Assembly (NCBI RefSeq): GCF_900112825.1
Contig: NZ_FONE01000030.1
Location: 1-42,981, forward strand
DNA: 42,981 nt
Direction: 5' to 3'
From: Nitrosomonas sp. Nm166
GTDB taxonomy: Bacteria > Pseudomonadota > Gammaproteobacteria > Burkholderiales > Nitrosomonadaceae
The notes beneath the pieces were generated by a model. It saw only the letters and a list, made by a program, of their open reading frames with translations. It was not told the DNA's origin and did no database searches. How positions within the stretch are numbered: the first letter of the stretch is position 1; each line of letters begins with the position of its first letter. Below are positions 17,955 through 29,074 of the stretch, piece by piece. The position numbers were made by a program, and so were the translations under genes.

Positions 17955-19430
17955 ATGCCATCTTCCCACGAAGTCCGGGTTCTATTCATCACCCCCGAAG
18001 TTTATCCATTATGTCATACTGGTGGCCTGGGCGATGTCAGTGCGGCACTACCTGCTGCATTGCGCAGACTACAGACCGATGTGCGGCTTTTGCTGCCGGG
18101 CTACCCGCAAGTTCTGGCGGGTGTTAAATATAAATCCAAAGTAGCCGAATTCAACGAACTATCCCAATTCCTACCTAGCACATTGCTGTCAGCACGATTA
18201 TCGCTAAGCAAATCTGAAAATATTCCGGTCTTTATTATCAACTGCCCCGGTTTATTTGGTCGCGCAGGAGGACCTTATATCGATACCTTTGGGCATGCCT
18301 GGCCGGATAATGCGTTGCGTTTTGGCTTACTTTCAAAAATTGGCGCCATTCTGGCAAGTGATGCCAGCCCCATTGCCTGGCGCCCAGATATCGTGCATTG
18401 TAATGATTGGCAAAGTGGTCTCACTCCAGCTTATCTGCATTTTTATCAAGGAAAAAAAGCAGCCACTGTGATAACGATCCATAACCTCGCGTTCCAGGGT
18501 ATATTCCCCCCCGGGAGCGTAGTGCAACTGGGATTGCCTGAAGATAGTTTCGATATCCACGGTGTCGAGTATCACGGCAATCTATCATTTTTGAAAGCGG
18601 GACTATATTACGCTGACCATATCACTACGGTCAGTCCCAATTATGCAGAGGAAATTCAAACAGAATCGCAAGGCTCTGGTCTGCAGGGACTGCTCGCCGC
18701 ACGCCGCCGCCATCTCACCGGCATTACCAACGGCATCGCTACCAGCGACTGGAATCCAGCAACGGATCCACACCTCGCAAGAAATTACAGCAGTGAAACA
18801 CTTTCCGACAAAGTAGCGAATAAAAGCGCTTTGCAACAACAGATGGGGTTAGCGGTTGATGCCGATCTTCCGCTATTCGCTACCATCAGCCGCCTGAGTC
18901 ATCAGAAAGGCATTGATCTGCTGATACAGATAGCACCCCAACTGGTAAAGATACCCGCTCAATTGATTATCCTCGGGAGCGATGAGGCCGGACTGTCTCA
19001 TCAACTCTCACAACTGATACAAACTTATCCCAAAGCGATCGCTATCTATATAGGATTTAATGAAGCTTTATCCCACTTGATTGAAGCAGGCGCAGACTGC
19101 TTCCTGATGCCCTCGCGGTTTGAGCCTTGTGGCCTGAATCAAATGTATAGCCAACGCTACGGCACGCCACCCGTAGTCCATGCGACCGGCGGCCTGGTGG
19201 ATACGGTGGTCGACTGCACATCAGCAACGCTTGCAGATGGCAGCGCCAGCGGCTTTTTGTTTGCTCCAATAACCGCTGACAACCTGTTGAATACGATAAA
19301 ACGCGCAGCGCGCGCTTATCACAATAAAAAAATTTGGCAGCGCTTGCAGAAAAATGGCATGGCCAAAGACTTCAGCTGGCACGCCAGTGCGACAGCTTAC
19401 CAGGAAATCTACCGCTCATTATTATCTTAA
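17955..19430 (+). CDS. glgA: Glycogen synthase (ADP-glucose type, GT5)
   Basis: GlgA elongates alpha-1,4-glucan from ADP-glucose. It has 491 residues, with both Rossmann halves. The C-terminal motif SRFEPCGLNQMYSQRYGTPP, with its catalytic glutamate, followed by HATGGLVDTV, is intact. The N-terminal loop that normally reads KxGGL (Lys15 in E. coli, contacting the nucleotide phosphates) is CHTGGLGDV here, so histidine 21 replaces the lysine; the codon is clearly CAT. Whether this changes sugar-nucleotide affinity is open. It is the last gene of the glg run and converges on metH with only 12 bp between stops. Confidence 0.95.
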   Translation: MPSSHEVRVLFITPEVYPLCHTGGLGDVSAALPAALRRLQTDVRLLLPGYPQVLAGVKYKSKVAEFNELSQFLPSTLLSARLSLSKSENIPVFIINCPGLFGRAGGPYIDTFGHAWPDNALRFGLLSKIGAILASDASPIAWRPDIVHCNDWQSGLTPAYLHFYQGKKAATVITIHNLAFQGIFPPGSVVQLGLPEDSFDIHGVEYHGNLSFLKAGLYYADHITTVSPNYAEEIQTESQGSGLQGLLAARRRHLTGITNGIATSDWNPATDPHLARNYSSETLSDKVANKSALQQQMGLAVDADLPLFATISRLSHQKGIDLLIQIAPQLVKIPAQLIILGSDEAGLSHQLSQLIQTYPKAIAIYIGFNEALSHLIEAGADCFLMPSRFEPCGLNQMYSQRYGTPPVVHATGGLVDTVVDCTSATLADGSASGFLFAPITADNLLNTIKRAARAYHNKKIWQRLQKNGMAKDFSWHASATAYQEIYRSLLS

Positions 19431-19442
19431 TAACAATGAAAC

Positions 19443-22400
19443 TTATCGTTCATACGCCAACACAGGCGCCAGCCACCGTTCAGCTTCTTCCAGTGTCCAA
19501 CCTTTTCGTTCGGCATAGTCTTCCACCTGATCTTTGCCAATTTTTCCAACAGCAAAAAAAGTAGACTCGGGATGTGCGAAATAAAAACCGGATACCGCTG
19601 CGGTGGGTACCATGGCGAAGGATTCGGTGATGATGATACCGGCGTTCTCTGTGGCATTCAGAACGGCAAACAGTGGGCCTTTTTCGGTGTGATCCGGGCA
19701 GGCGGGATAACCCGGCGCGGGACGGATGCCGCGATATTCTTCGTTAATCAGTTGCTCATTAGTGAGATTCTCATCTTTGGCATAGCCCCAGAATTCGCGG
19801 CGCACCCGCATGTGCATGTGCTCGGCAAATGCTTCCGCCAGGCGGTCCGCCAACGCTTTGAGTACAATCGCACTGTAATCATCGTGCACGTCCTCAAACA
19901 TCTTGATGCGCTCATCAATGCCAAACCCCGCGCCGACCGCAAACAGGCCGATCGTATCCTGGATACCGGTTTCCTTAGGTGCAATAAAGTCAGCCAGGCA
20001 GCGATTGGGTTTTCCTGACGGTTTTTGATCTTGCTGGCGCAGGCAGTGGTAAGTCATGGCGATTTTACTGCGCGACTGGTCGGTATAGATTTCGATGTCA
20101 TCGCCCACCGAATTGGCCGGAAACAAGCCGATCACTGCATTGGCGCTCAACCATTTTTGCTCGACGATTTTCTTCAGCATCGTCTGCGCATCGCGAAACA
20201 ACTGGCTTGCTGTCTCTCCGACCACCTCATCCTGCAAGATATCCGGAAAACGCCCGGCGAGTTCCCAAGCCTGAAAGAAAGGCGTCCAGTCGATAAACGG
20301 CACGATCTTTTCCAGCGGATAATTATTCAGCGTACGGATACCGATCAATTCCGGCTGATGCGGCTGGTAATTTGCCCAGTCGGTTTTGAAGGCATTGGCG
20401 CGCGCATCAGAGAGTGTCAGCAGTTTCGCCGGACCTTTCTTGTTTTTGTGCTGCGTGCGCACTTTCTCGTATTCGTCTTTAATCTCCTGAATATAAGCCG
20501 CTTGCAGATCCTGTGATAGCAAATTGCTACATACACCCACTGCGCGGCTCGCATCCGGCACCCAAACGGTCGGACCCTCATAATGAGGCGCAATCTTGAC
20601 TGCCGTATGTACCCGGGAAGTGGTTGCACCACCAATCAGCAATGGGATGGTAAACCCTTCACGCTGCATTTCTTTCGCCACATGTGCCATTTCTTCCAGC
20701 GAAGGCGTAATCAGTCCTGACAAACCGATGATATTGGCGTCCTCTCGCCGCGCCATATCGAGAATCTGCGCACTTGGCACCATCACGCCCATGTTGATCA
20801 CTTCGTAGTTGTTGCACTGCAAGACCACGGCGACAATATTCTTGCCGATATCATGCACATCGCCCTTGACAGTAGCGACGACGATTTTTCCTTTCGGCTT
20901 GCTGTCTCCCGATAATTTCTTTTCGGCTTCAATAAACGGTAATAAATGCGCCACTGCCTGCTTCATCACACGTGCTGATTTTACTACCTGCGGCAGAAAC
21001 ATTTTACCTGCGCCGAATAGATCACCGACCACACCCATGCCTTCCATCAGCGGCCCTTCGATCACCTGAATCGGACGCCCGCCCTGTTTTTCAATCTCCA
21101 CGCGCGCCTCTTCGGTATCTTCCACAATATACGTGGAAATGCCCTTGACCAGCGCGTGCGTCAAACGTTGTTGCAGCGGTTCATCACGCCAGGCCAGATC
21201 TTCAACCTGCTCTTTTTTCTGGCCTTTGAAATTTTCTGCATAGTCAACCAGAATCTCGGTCGCATCCGCACGCCGGTTCAGTAGAACATCTTCAACCTTT
21301 TCTAATAGCTCCGCGGGAATATCCGAATACACCCCGAGTTGCCCGGCATTGACAATGCCCATCGTCATACCGGCTTTAATGGCGTGATACAAAAAAGCGG
21401 TGTGAATCGCTTCGCGGATCGGTTCATTGCCACGGAACGAAAACGACACATTGGATACCCCGCCGCTCACCTTGGCATATGGCAAAGTCTGTTTAATAAC
21501 GCGCGTAGCTTCGATAAAATCGACGCCATAGTTATTATGTTCTTCAATTCCTGTGGCAATGGCGAAAATATTCGGATCAAAGATAATGTCTTCTGCTGGA
21601 AAACCCACCTTGTCGACCAGCAAACGGTAGCTGCGCGTGCAAATCTCCACCTTGCGCTGCAAGGTATCGGCCTGACCCTGCTCATCAAAAGCCATCACGA
21701 TCACCGCTGCGCCATAACGGCGAGCTAATTTGGCATGATGAATAAACTCGGCTTCGCCTTCTTTCATGCTGATGGAATTGATGATCGATTTGCCTTGCAC
21801 GCATTTCAAACCCGCTTCAATCACTGTCCATTTGCTGGAATCCAGCATGATCGGCACTTTGCAGATATCCGGCTCGGCAGCCAACAGATTCAGAAAAGTC
21901 ACCATGGCTTTCTGCGAATCCAACATGGCCTCGTCCATGTTGATGTCAATGATCTGCGCGCCATTCTCCACTTGGCTGCGCGCCACGTTCAAGGCTTCTG
22001 CATAATCATCACTGAGTATCAAGCGCGCAAAAGCTCGGGAACCAGTGACATTGGTACGTTCACCGACATTGACGAACAAAGAATCATCCCCGATATTCAG
22101 TGGTTCCAGGCCGGATAGACGCAATTTCTTCGGAATCTCAGGAATTTTTCGCGGCGCAATGTCGGCAACAGCTTCTGCAATAGCTTTAATATGCGACGGT
22201 GTGGTGCCGCAACAGCCGCCCACGATATTGACAAAACCCGATTGCGCGAAGCCTTTGATTTGACTCGCAGTATATTCCGGTGATTCATCATAGCCAGTTT
22301 CCGATAAAGGATTCGGCAAACCGGCATTGGGATGCACACTGGTATACACATCCGCTACCCCTGCCAGCTCTTCCACATAAGGACGCATCAGCTCGGCGCC

Positions 22401-23153
22401 CAGCGCACAGTTAATGCCAACGGATAGTGGCCGGATATGGCCGATCGAGTTCCAGAACGCTTCCGGTGTTTGTCCTGATAACGTGCGGCCGGAGGCATCG
22501 GTAATGGTGACCGAAATCATGATCGGCAGACTTATATCATGATCTTCAAAGTATTGATCAATGGCAAACAGTGCAGCTTTGGCATTGAGCGAGTCGAAAA
22601 TGGTCTCCACCAGCAGAATATCTACTCCGCCATCCACCAGCCCACAAATCGATTCCGTATAATCGGCAACTAGCTGGTCAAAAGTAATCCCACGAAAGCC
22701 TGGATCATTGACATCCGGAGAAATAGAGGCTGTTTTAGTGGTAGGGCCGATCACACCGGCCACAAAACGTGGTTTTTGCGGATTCTTTTCTTCAAAAACC
22801 TGTGCCGTTTCACGCGCCAGTTTTGCCGCTGCGAAATTCAATTCATACACCAGATCCCGCATGTGATAATCGGCCATCGAAACCGCATTGGAATTAAAGG
22901 TGTTGGTTTCGATAATGTCTGCACCCGCTTCCAGATAACCAGTATGGATCGAACGGATGATTTCCGGCTGCGTAATGGTCAGTAAATCATTGTTTCCTTT
23001 CAGATCATGCGGAAAATCTGCAAAACGCTGGCCGCGGAAATCCGCCTCGGTGAGCTTGAAGGTCTGAATCATCGTCCCCATCGCGCCATCCAGAATCAAG
23101 ATACGCTGCGCAAACAGACTTTCCAATAAAATTGTGCGGGGATTTTTATTCAT
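19443..23153 (-). CDS. metH: Cobalamin-dependent methionine synthase
   Basis: MetH transfers a methyl group from methyl-tetrahydrofolate to homocysteine through B12. It has 1236 residues and all four modules. The homocysteine domain (1-340) has zinc ligands C249 in INCALGAEL and C314/C315 in [10 protein letters not shown]. The pterin domain lies at about 355-640. The cap and cobalamin domain has the B12 ligand H767 in [10 protein letters not shown], then a GGATTS segment. The C-terminal reactivation domain (about 905-1236) contains [12 protein letters not shown]. Cysteine and histidine spacing follows the E. coli enzyme. No cobalamin riboswitch fits in the 81 bp upstream. Confidence 0.98.
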   Translation of the reverse strand: MNKNPRTILLESLFAQRILILDGAMGTMIQTFKLTEADFRGQRFADFPHDLKGNNDLLTITQPEIIRSIHTGYLEAGADIIETNTFNSNAVSMADYHMRDLVYELNFAAAKLARETAQVFEEKNPQKPRFVAGVIGPTTKTASISPDVNDPGFRGITFDQLVADYTESICGLVDGGVDILLVETIFDSLNAKAALFAIDQYFEDHDISLPIMISVTITDASGRTLSGQTPEAFWNSIGHIRPLSVGINCALGAELMRPYVEELAGVADVYTSVHPNAGLPNPLSETGYDESPEYTASQIKGFAQSGFVNIVGGCCGTTPSHIKAIAEAVADIAPRKIPEIPKKLRLSGLEPLNIGDDSLFVNVGERTNVTGSRAFARLILSDDYAEALNVARSQVENGAQIIDINMDEAMLDSQKAMVTFLNLLAAEPDICKVPIMLDSSKWTVIEAGLKCVQGKSIINSISMKEGEAEFIHHAKLARRYGAAVIVMAFDEQGQADTLQRKVEICTRSYRLLVDKVGFPAEDIIFDPNIFAIATGIEEHNNYGVDFIEATRVIKQTLPYAKVSGGVSNVSFSFRGNEPIREAIHTAFLYHAIKAGMTMGIVNAGQLGVYSDIPAELLEKVEDVLLNRRADATEILVDYAENFKGQKKEQVEDLAWRDEPLQQRLTHALVKGISTYIVEDTEEARVEIEKQGGRPIQVIEGPLMEGMGVVGDLFGAGKMFLPQVVKSARVMKQAVAHLLPFIEAEKKLSGDSKPKGKIVVATVKGDVHDIGKNIVAVVLQCNNYEVINMGVMVPSAQILDMARREDANIIGLSGLITPSLEEMAHVAKEMQREGFTIPLLIGGATTSRVHTAVKIAPHYEGPTVWVPDASRAVGVCSNLLSQDLQAAYIQEIKDEYEKVRTQHKNKKGPAKLLTLSDARANAFKTDWANYQPHQPELIGIRTLNNYPLEKIVPFIDWTPFFQAWELAGRFPDILQDEVVGETASQLFRDAQTMLKKIVEQKWLSANAVIGLFPANSVGDDIEIYTDQSRSKIAMTYHCLRQQDQKPSGKPNRCLADFIAPKETGIQDTIGLFAVGAGFGIDERIKMFEDVHDDYSAIVLKALADRLAEAFAEHMHMRVRREFWGYAKDENLTNEQLINEEYRGIRPAPGYPACPDHTEKGPLFAVLNATENAGIIITESFAMVPTAAVSGFYFAHPESTFFAVGKIGKDQVEDYAERKGWTLEEAERWLAPVLAYER

Positions 23154-23188
23154 GGATTAAAGCATGCTTAAAAAGAGATAAACGTGCC

Positions 23189-23194
23189 ATTATA
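23189..23194 (-). promoter_or_regulatory. Possible metH -10 box
   Basis: Reading leftward, a perfect TATAAT lies 36 bp before the metH ATG. The hexamer 17 bp upstream (ACAGTA) is a poor -35, so the assignment is tentative. Confidence 0.3.
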
Positions 23195-23234
23195 CCTTAC
23201 CTCCTCTCTGCTACTGTCCATGTCCAGGTAAGGG

Positions 23235-24041
23235 CTAAAGGTAAAGCAACAACAGGCGATAACTAGCCGCACCCAGATCACTACTAAAAAAATCCAGTCG
23301 AATCTCAATCTCATGCTGGGATGCAATAAATTGCAGTGCTTTGTCTTCTTCCTGCAGATAATCCTGCGCGGTAAAAATACGGCTGGCAATTAATTGATCC
23401 TCCGCATCCAGCAAGGAGAGCTGCAATGCCGGCAAGGCTTGCGGAAAAGGTGCATGATTGCGGATAACCGCTGACAAGGTGGCGACTTCAGGCTGACGCA
23501 CAGGATTTTTTTCCAGATCGGATGCTTCGATACCTAACTGCCGGATATCTTGCGGATAAGGCACCGTGCAGGCAATAAGCGCGCAATAGCGCTCTAGATG
23601 GGACCTGATTTGTGGCGCCACAATAGTCAATTCAGTACGATAGGTGTACGCGATCTGTCCGATCAGCAACAGCAATAAAAAAACATTCGCCACACCCCAT
23701 GCGCCTTGTGATTGTTTGACCGGCGCCTGAGCGCCAAACAGCTGATCCGAAGTTTCAGTCGTTTCCTGTCTCCGGTCAGTAATAACCGACTGATCTACGG
23801 CGTTATTTATATTTTCAGCGCATGCCTGGCTCTGCGCCGCAACTTCAGGTTCACTGACTGTCTGTGGCTGAGTTTGGAATGGGCATGCAATGGCTGATTC
23901 GTTGACAGTAATCAGCGTGGCAAATCCATTGAAGATTCTCTGGCAATGTCCGCAGCGAACGTCACCGCTATGAGCCTGTAATTGGGCGGCACTCACGCGA
24001 AAGGTGGTACCGCAGCCTGGACAGATTGTCACTAACGCCAT
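23235..24041 (-). CDS. Zinc-ribbon and DUF3426 membrane protein
   Basis: The 268-residue protein begins with an MJ0042-type zinc ribbon: CPGCGTTF near residue 8 and CGHCQRIF near residue 30. A low-complexity linker follows, then one membrane helix at about 115-132 (VFLLLLLIGQIAYTY) and a C-terminal DUF3426 beta domain. Members of this family sit beside prmA and accC in many Betaproteobacteria, and their function is unknown. It lies 22 bp downstream of prmA on the same strand and probably shares its transcript. The zinc ribbon should face the cytoplasm and DUF3426 the periplasm (inference from topology). Confidence 0.88.
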   Translation of the reverse strand: MALVTICPGCGTTFRVSAAQLQAHSGDVRCGHCQRIFNGFATLITVNESAIACPFQTQPQTVSEPEVAAQSQACAENINNAVDQSVITDRRQETTETSDQLFGAQAPVKQSQGAWGVANVFLLLLLIGQIAYTYRTELTIVAPQIRSHLERYCALIACTVPYPQDIRQLGIEASDLEKNPVRQPEVATLSAVIRNHAPFPQALPALQLSLLDAEDQLIASRIFTAQDYLQEEDKALQFIASQHEIEIRLDFFSSDLGAASYRLLLLYL

Positions 24042-24063
24042 ACGCTAACTATTAATCGCATTT

Positions 24064-24981
24064 TCATCTTTTGATGCCGGTTAACAACACCCAGCCTTCC
24101 TGCTCACTCGCGATATGCATAGCAAACCATTGGTGATAAACATTTCTGACCTCTTCGGCCTGTTCTTTAAGAATGCCGGATAATGCAATATGGCCTTGTG
24201 GCCGAACTGCCTGCGCCAGAATAGGTGCCAACATGATCAAAGGATTCGCCAAAATATTGGCAACCACGACATCCGCCTGTTCACTTGGCTGCAAATTCCG
24301 CTCGGTTGCCTCATACGTTGTTGCAAAGGCAAATCTTGCTGAATCGCAGTTATTACGTAGCGCATTTTCCTGACTGGCTTTGACAGCTTGCGGATCGATA
24401 TCTATCCCGGTGACATGGCTTGCGCCCAGCTTTAGCGCTGCAATGGCCAATATCCCGGAACCGCAGCCATAATCCAATACCTTGTCTCCGGGTTGCAGAT
24501 GTTGGTCCAGCCAGCCAAGGCATAGTTGCGTGGTAGGATGGCTACCCGTGCCAAAAGCCAGCCCGGGATCGAGTATCAAGTTGATCGCCGCTGGATCGGG
24601 TAATTGATGCCAGGTGGGAACAATCCATAGGCGTTGTGATATTTGAATCGGATCAAACTGTGATTGAGTCAAGCGCACCCAATCCTGCTCTTCAACATAC
24701 ATCAGCCGGTAATCGGGATCACTATTTAATTGTGCAGCCCGCGTCACATTGCGCAGAATCTCATCAATATCCGCCTCTTGATTAAACAATGCCGAAACCT
24801 CAGCATTCTGCCAGATCTCCCCGCCAGGCTCCCCAGGTTCTCCGAACAGTAATTGCTCGTCTTGCGTATCGGCAGCTGCATCGTGGATGTCCACGGACAG
24901 CGCGCCCTGCTCCATCAGCGTATCGCTCAGTAACTCAGCATGTGCCGCATCAGTCTTGATAATCAGCGTAATCCAGGGCAT
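24064..24981 (-). CDS. prmA: Ribosomal protein L11 methyltransferase
   Basis: PrmA trimethylates lysines and the N-terminus of ribosomal protein L11 using S-adenosylmethionine. I start it at ATG 24981 (MPWITLII), giving 305 residues. The frame extends upstream to a TTG, but MPW is the usual beginning of betaproteobacterial PrmA. The SAM-binding motif [19 protein letters not shown], the [15 protein letters not shown] motif and [10 protein letters not shown] are intact. It is downstream of accC by 54 bp in the aroQ-accB-accC-prmA order. Confidence 0.96.
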   Translation of the reverse strand: MPWITLIIKTDAAHAELLSDTLMEQGALSVDIHDAAADTQDEQLLFGEPGEPGGEIWQNAEVSALFNQEADIDEILRNVTRAAQLNSDPDYRLMYVEEQDWVRLTQSQFDPIQISQRLWIVPTWHQLPDPAAINLILDPGLAFGTGSHPTTQLCLGWLDQHLQPGDKVLDYGCGSGILAIAALKLGASHVTGIDIDPQAVKASQENALRNNCDSARFAFATTYEATERNLQPSEQADVVVANILANPLIMLAPILAQAVRPQGHIALSGILKEQAEEVRNVYHQWFAMHIASEQEGWVLLTGIKR

Positions 24982-25035
24982 GCACCTTGCAACAACCGTT
25001 AGCAATCAAATTCAATGTAGGTAATTGTTTCTCTA

Positions 25036-26391
25036 TCAGCCGACCTTGTTATGCAAAGCAAGTTTCTGCTCCAGATAATGAATTGCGACACCGCCGCGCA
25101 GGAAGGACGCATCGGTGAGCAAATCCAGATGCAGTGGAATATTGGTTTTTATGCCGGTAACCACCATTTCTGATAAAGCGATGCGCATGCGTGCAATCGC
25201 CTGTTCACGGGTATCTCCATAGGTAATGATCTTGCCGATCATGGAATCATAATAAGGCGGCACCATGTAGTTATGGTAAACATGCGAGTCAACCCGCACA
25301 CCGGGGCCGCCCGGGGCGTGATATTGCGTGATACGCCCGGCAGAAGGCGTAAGCTTATAAGCATCCTCAGCATTGATACGGCACTCGATCGCGTGCCCCT
25401 TGAACGTGACATCTTTCTGGATGATCTGCAGTGCATGACCTGCGGCGACATTAATTTGCGCCTGCACCAGATCAATGCCGGTAATTGCTTCCGTCACAGG
25501 ATGCTCCACCTGCAAGCGGGTATTCATTTCAATGAAATAAAATTCATTGTTCTCAAACAAAAACTCAAATGTACCTACCCCGCGATATTTAATACTGCGG
25601 CACGCATCAGCGCAGCGTTCGCCAATTTTATTGCGCAATTGTTGCGATATGCCAGGTGCTGGCGCTTCTTCAAGGATTTTCTGGTGGCGGCGTTGCATTG
25701 AGCAGTCTCTTTCGCCCAGGTGCACAGCATTACCATGCTCGTCAACCAGCAACTGAAACTCGATATGCCGAGGATTCTCCAGGTACTTCTCCACATACAC
25801 CACAGGGTTACCAAATGCTGCGTGCGCTTCATTACGCGTCATGATTACTGCATTGGACAATGCGGCTTCAGTATGAACCACCCGCATTCCCCGCCCACCT
25901 CCGCCACCGGCGGCTTTAATGATCACCGGATAACCAATCTCCCGCACAATCTTTTTAACTTCATCGATATTATCAGGTAATGGGCCATCTGATCCCGGAA
26001 CACAGGGCACGCCTGCTTTTTTCATGGCATTCTTCGCGCTGACTTTATCACCCATCAGACGAATCGTTTCAGGTCTTGGACCAATAAACACAAATCCACT
26101 CTTTTCTACCCGTTCTGCAAAATCTGCATTTTCCGACAGGAACCCGTAACCCGGGTGGATCGCTTCCGCATCGGTCACTTCTGCTGCGCTGATAATCGCT
26201 GGTACGTTAAGGTAACTCTGTGCTACCGGTGCCGGACCGATACATACCGACTCATCGGCTAATTTAACGTATTTTGCTTCCGCATCGGCCTCTGAATGTA
26301 CTGCAACTGTTTTGATACCCATCGCACGGCAAGCGCGCTGGATCCGCAAGGCGATTTCGCCACGATTGGCTATAAGAATTTTCTCAAACAT
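25036..26391 (-). CDS. accC: Biotin carboxylase subunit of acetyl-CoA carboxylase
   Basis: AccC carboxylates the biotin on AccB with ATP and bicarbonate, the first half of malonyl-CoA formation for fatty-acid synthesis. It has 451 residues, normal length. The ATP-grasp fold is clear: N-terminal [12 protein letters not shown], the glycine loop [29 protein letters not shown] and [14 protein letters not shown] with the metal and catalytic residues. It follows accB by 23 bp and is surely co-transcribed with it. Confidence 0.98.
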   Translation of the reverse strand: MFEKILIANRGEIALRIQRACRAMGIKTVAVHSEADAEAKYVKLADESVCIGPAPVAQSYLNVPAIISAAEVTDAEAIHPGYGFLSENADFAERVEKSGFVFIGPRPETIRLMGDKVSAKNAMKKAGVPCVPGSDGPLPDNIDEVKKIVREIGYPVIIKAAGGGGGRGMRVVHTEAALSNAVIMTRNEAHAAFGNPVVYVEKYLENPRHIEFQLLVDEHGNAVHLGERDCSMQRRHQKILEEAPAPGISQQLRNKIGERCADACRSIKYRGVGTFEFLFENNEFYFIEMNTRLQVEHPVTEAITGIDLVQAQINVAAGHALQIIQKDVTFKGHAIECRINAEDAYKLTPSAGRITQYHAPGGPGVRVDSHVYHNYMVPPYYDSMIGKIITYGDTREQAIARMRIALSEMVVTGIKTNIPLHLDLLTDASFLRGGVAIHYLEQKLALHNKVG

Positions 26392-26414
26392 ATTATCTGA
26401 TCTCTATTTCGTAA

Positions 26415-26912
26415 TCACTGGATTACGAATAAGGGTTCACCGTACTCAACAGGCTGACCATTCTCTTGCAAAATCGCTTTGATAACCCCACTTTTATCAG
26501 CTTCAATTTCATTCAGCAATTTCATTGCTTCAATAATGCACAGCGTATCGCCCTCTTTAACGCTCTGCCCGATCTCTACGAATGGATTCGCTCCAGGTGA
26601 TGCCGCCCGGTAGAATGTTCCCACCATTGGAGATTTAACAATATGACCTTCAGGTGTTGCATTTGCATTAGAAACGGGAGATTCACTGGTTTTAGATTCA
26701 TCGGCTTTATCTGTTCCTGCCGCAGATGCTAGGACTTGCGGCTGGATAGGAGCCATTACCGGCTGCATGGGAGGCTGCATAAATGCATAATTCTGTGCAC
26801 CGGGACCCGCCTTACTAATGCGGACTTTTTCCTCACCCTCCGTAATCTCCAATTCAGCAATACTTGACTCCTCAACCAGTTCAATGAGTTTCTTGAGCTT
26901 TCTTAAATCCAT
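26415..26912 (-). CDS. accB: Biotin carboxyl carrier protein of acetyl-CoA carboxylase
   Basis: AccB carries biotin between AccC and the carboxyltransferase. I start it at ATG 26912 ([16 protein letters not shown]), giving 165 residues, because GGGAGA is placed 7-8 nt upstream; a TTG two codons earlier would sit on that site. The N-terminal helix is followed by a Pro/Ala/Gln-rich linker (about 42-85) and the biotinyl domain, with the target lysine in [12 protein letters not shown] (Leu replaces the common Met after Lys). Confidence 0.97.
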   Translation of the reverse strand: MDLRKLKKLIELVEESSIAELEITEGEEKVRISKAGPGAQNYAFMQPPMQPVMAPIQPQVLASAAGTDKADESKTSESPVSNANATPEGHIVKSPMVGTFYRAASPGANPFVEIGQSVKEGDTLCIIEAMKLLNEIEADKSGVIKAILQENGQPVEYGEPLFVIQ

Positions 26913-27066
26913 ATTCAATCTCCCGAGACAATGCCTCGTTTAAGGTAATTTATAAAATCAACAGTGTTAATATAAAAATGAAAATGAACAAAATTACGGT
27001 TACATCGTAAAAAGAATTAAGATTTAAAAATAGAAACTTATCTATAGATCAAACTCAACATCTGGT

Positions 27067-27522
27067 TTAACAAGATGTCATTGCATATTCCAGCGCTAAT
27101 TCATACCCCTTAGCACCCAGACCACTGATAACACCAATCGCCAAATCCGAAAAATAAGAATGCTGGCGAAAAGGTTCACGGGAATAAATATTCGATAAAT
27201 GCACTTCGATAAAAGGCAGTTTTACGGCAGCAAGCGCATCACGCAAAGCGACACTAGTATGTGTATATGCAGCCGGATTAATGATAATAAAGCCTGTGCC
27301 GTCACGCATCGCTTGCTGAACTCTATCAATTAAAGCCGACTCTGCATTACTTTGAAAAAAAACCAGCTTAATAGGTTTATTTTCGGTTAATTTACTTAAA
27401 TTTCTGTTAATATTTTCTAATGTTACACCACCATAGATTTGTGGTTCTCGAAACCCAAGCAGATTCAAATTGGGGCCATGCACAATCAAAATTTTCTTAA
27501 TATTTATTTTTTCTGAATCCAT
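27067..27522 (-). CDS. aroQ: Type II 3-dehydroquinate dehydratase
   Basis: AroQ converts 3-dehydroquinate to 3-dehydroshikimate in the shikimate pathway. It has 151 residues. [18 protein letters not shown] carries the catalytic tyrosine; [18 protein letters not shown] and [20 protein letters not shown] carry the substrate-binding Asn, His, Ser and Arg. The usual QSNxEG motif reads QSNAES here (Ser for Gly). It heads the aroQ-accB-accC-prmA operon, although the 154 bp before accB could hold a second promoter. Confidence 0.96.
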   Translation of the reverse strand: MDSEKINIKKILIVHGPNLNLLGFREPQIYGGVTLENINRNLSKLTENKPIKLVFFQSNAESALIDRVQQAMRDGTGFIIINPAAYTHTSVALRDALAAVKLPFIEVHLSNIYSREPFRQHSYFSDLAIGVISGLGAKGYELALEYAMTSC

Positions 27523-27692
27523 TTTATTAATTATGGACTCTTATCATAAAAAAGTACAGATTTTTGGCGAAATTCACCGAAATTAAGCGGAAATCTTAGA
27601 AAATGATACTAATTTTTATTATTCTAGGTGATTTTTAAAATCATTTTAAAAATACATAATTACTGACTGTAAGTAGTTGATCCAATATTAAT

Positions 27693-27721
27693 TTGCCCGT
27701 AACTATCTAAGCATCTATAAT
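27693..27721 (+). promoter_or_regulatory. tRNA-Thr promoter
   Basis: TTGCCC (27693-27698) and a perfect TATAAT (27716-27721) are separated by exactly 17 bp. They end 22 bp before the mature tRNA 5' end, as expected of a strong sigma-70 promoter for the tRNA. Confidence 0.75.
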
Positions 27722-27743
27722 AGGGCAATTTTTCTAGGCAGAT

Positions 27744-27821
<78 letters not shown>

Positions 27822-27854
27822 AAACAAAGACTTAGAAACATAACTGAAACATTT

Positions 27855-28868
27855 TTACTTCGATTGTGCCAAATTTGTGACTTTTAGCACGTCATCCAAA
27901 ACACGGGCATGTTGTGAAAACTGCTCAGGTGCCAAATGAGCATAACGCCTCACTATCTCAGCAGACTCCCATGCACCCATTTCTTGAATGACATTCAACG
28001 GCACGCCATTCTGAGTTAGCCAACTTGCCCAAGTATGGCGCAAATCATGCCAGCGGAAGTCTTCAATATCAGCACGTTTTAATGCCTTATACCAAGCTTT
28101 TGTATTCACTTGTGTGATTGGTCTTCCCTTATAACTAAATACAGACCTTGGGTGCTTTCCAATCTGCCTAGTTAATACCGCTATTGCCGTAGTATTCAGT
28201 GTCACATGAATCGGTTTTCCTGCTTTGGCCTGATCGCCATGTATCCATGCAACATTTCTTTGCATATCCACTTGCGACCATTCCAGTTTTGTGACGTTTG
28301 ATCGTCTCAAGCCTGTAGCCAGCGAGAACGTCACCATATCGGCCAAATGCTGCGGCAATTCCCGAATGAGAATACTTGCTTGTGTTGCACTCAGATAACG
28401 CACTCGACGCTTTGTTTCGCGATACAGCTTGATGACTGGGGGCTTGTCTATCCATTCCCAGTCAAGAGCCGCACGGCGCAGGATAGAGCGAATCAGAGCC
28501 AGTAAACGATTAGCTGTCGCCGGACTCGTTTCTTTTCGCTTTAACTCGCCAATCCCCGCAATCACATCTCGCGTCAGTTCATCAAGATACTTGCCTCTAA
28601 AGAACTGTTGGAGCCAGTTTATTTTAGCCACGTCGTCATGATGTGTCTTTTTATCCTGTGTTTCCATCAGCCATTTATAGGCCGCTTCATCCCAAGTGCG
28701 TTTTGGCTTATCCCCCAGTTTCACGACTCGCCAAGATTCTGCTTTCAGCTTGTCGTGGAATTCCTGTGCTTGGGTTTTGTCTTCAGTTGCAGCAGAGCAT
28801 CTAACTCGCTCGCCGCTTGGTGTGGTGAAACTAATCCACCACGTCTTACCACGTTTAAAGAGTGACAT
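27855..28868 (-). CDS. Tyrosine site-specific integrase
   Basis: The integrase should recombine the element with tRNA-Thr. It has 337 residues: an N-terminal DUF4102-free arm and SAM-like core-binding part (about 55-150), then the catalytic domain. The active-site set is complete: R188 in ATGLRRSNV, K218, H274 and R277 in WHDLRHTWAS, W300 in GAWES and nucleophile Y309 in VRRYAHL. The start ATG 28868 lies 124 bp inside the preceding HTH gene, so translation is probably coupled. The stop is 33 bp from attL. Confidence 0.96.
   Translation of the reverse strand: MSLFKRGKTWWISFTTPSGERVRCSAATEDKTQAQEFHDKLKAESWRVVKLGDKPKRTWDEAAYKWLMETQDKKTHHDDVAKINWLQQFFRGKYLDELTRDVIAGIGELKRKETSPATANRLLALIRSILRRAALDWEWIDKPPVIKLYRETKRRVRYLSATQASILIRELPQHLADMVTFSLATGLRRSNVTKLEWSQVDMQRNVAWIHGDQAKAGKPIHVTLNTTAIAVLTRQIGKHPRSVFSYKGRPITQVNTKAWYKALKRADIEDFRWHDLRHTWASWLTQNGVPLNVIQEMGAWESAEIVRRYAHLAPEQFSQHARVLDDVLKVTNLAQSK
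27865..27879 (+). repeat. Possible integrase arm site, left copy
   Basis: TGTGCCAAATTTGTG matches, with one mismatch, a 15-mer in the same orientation near the other end of the element (37908-37922). It lies inside the last codons of the integrase gene, 43 bp from attL. Confidence 0.35.
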
Positions 28869-29074
28869 AATTGTTTCTCCTCATGTCCCACTTGCAACGC
28901 TTGCCGAGGAGTAGCATATAGCGAGCGCAGGCAGGCAACAAGATCATCTTCAATAAATACCCAACGCTTCCCCAATTTCGCCCCTGGGATAATTCCCGCT
29001 TTGGCACGGCGGCGTAGTTCTTCAGGGTGCAGTCTGAGAAATTGGGCGGCTTCATCTAAGTTGAGGGTTTTCAT
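28745..29074 (-). CDS. Excisionase-like helix-turn-helix protein
   Basis: The 109-residue protein begins with an HTH_17/MerR-type winged helix: LNLDEAAQFLRLHPEELRRRAKAG, followed by GAKLGKRWVFIEDDL. Such proteins act as excisionases or regulators in integrative elements. Its ATG overlaps the stop of the Rep gene (ATGA), and its 3' end overlaps the integrase start by 124 bp, so the three genes form one tightly coupled unit. The C-terminal part, where it overlaps the integrase frame, has no recognisable fold. Confidence 0.8.
   Translation of the reverse strand: MKTLNLDEAAQFLRLHPEELRRRAKAGIIPGAKLGKRWVFIEDDLVACLRSLYATPRQALQVGHEEKQLCHSLNVVRRGGLVSPHQAASELDALLQLKTKPKHRNSTTS

Noticed and set aside
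23154..23234. Cobalamin riboswitch in front of metH
   Set aside because: The gap is only 81 bp and no B12-box-like sequence is visible.
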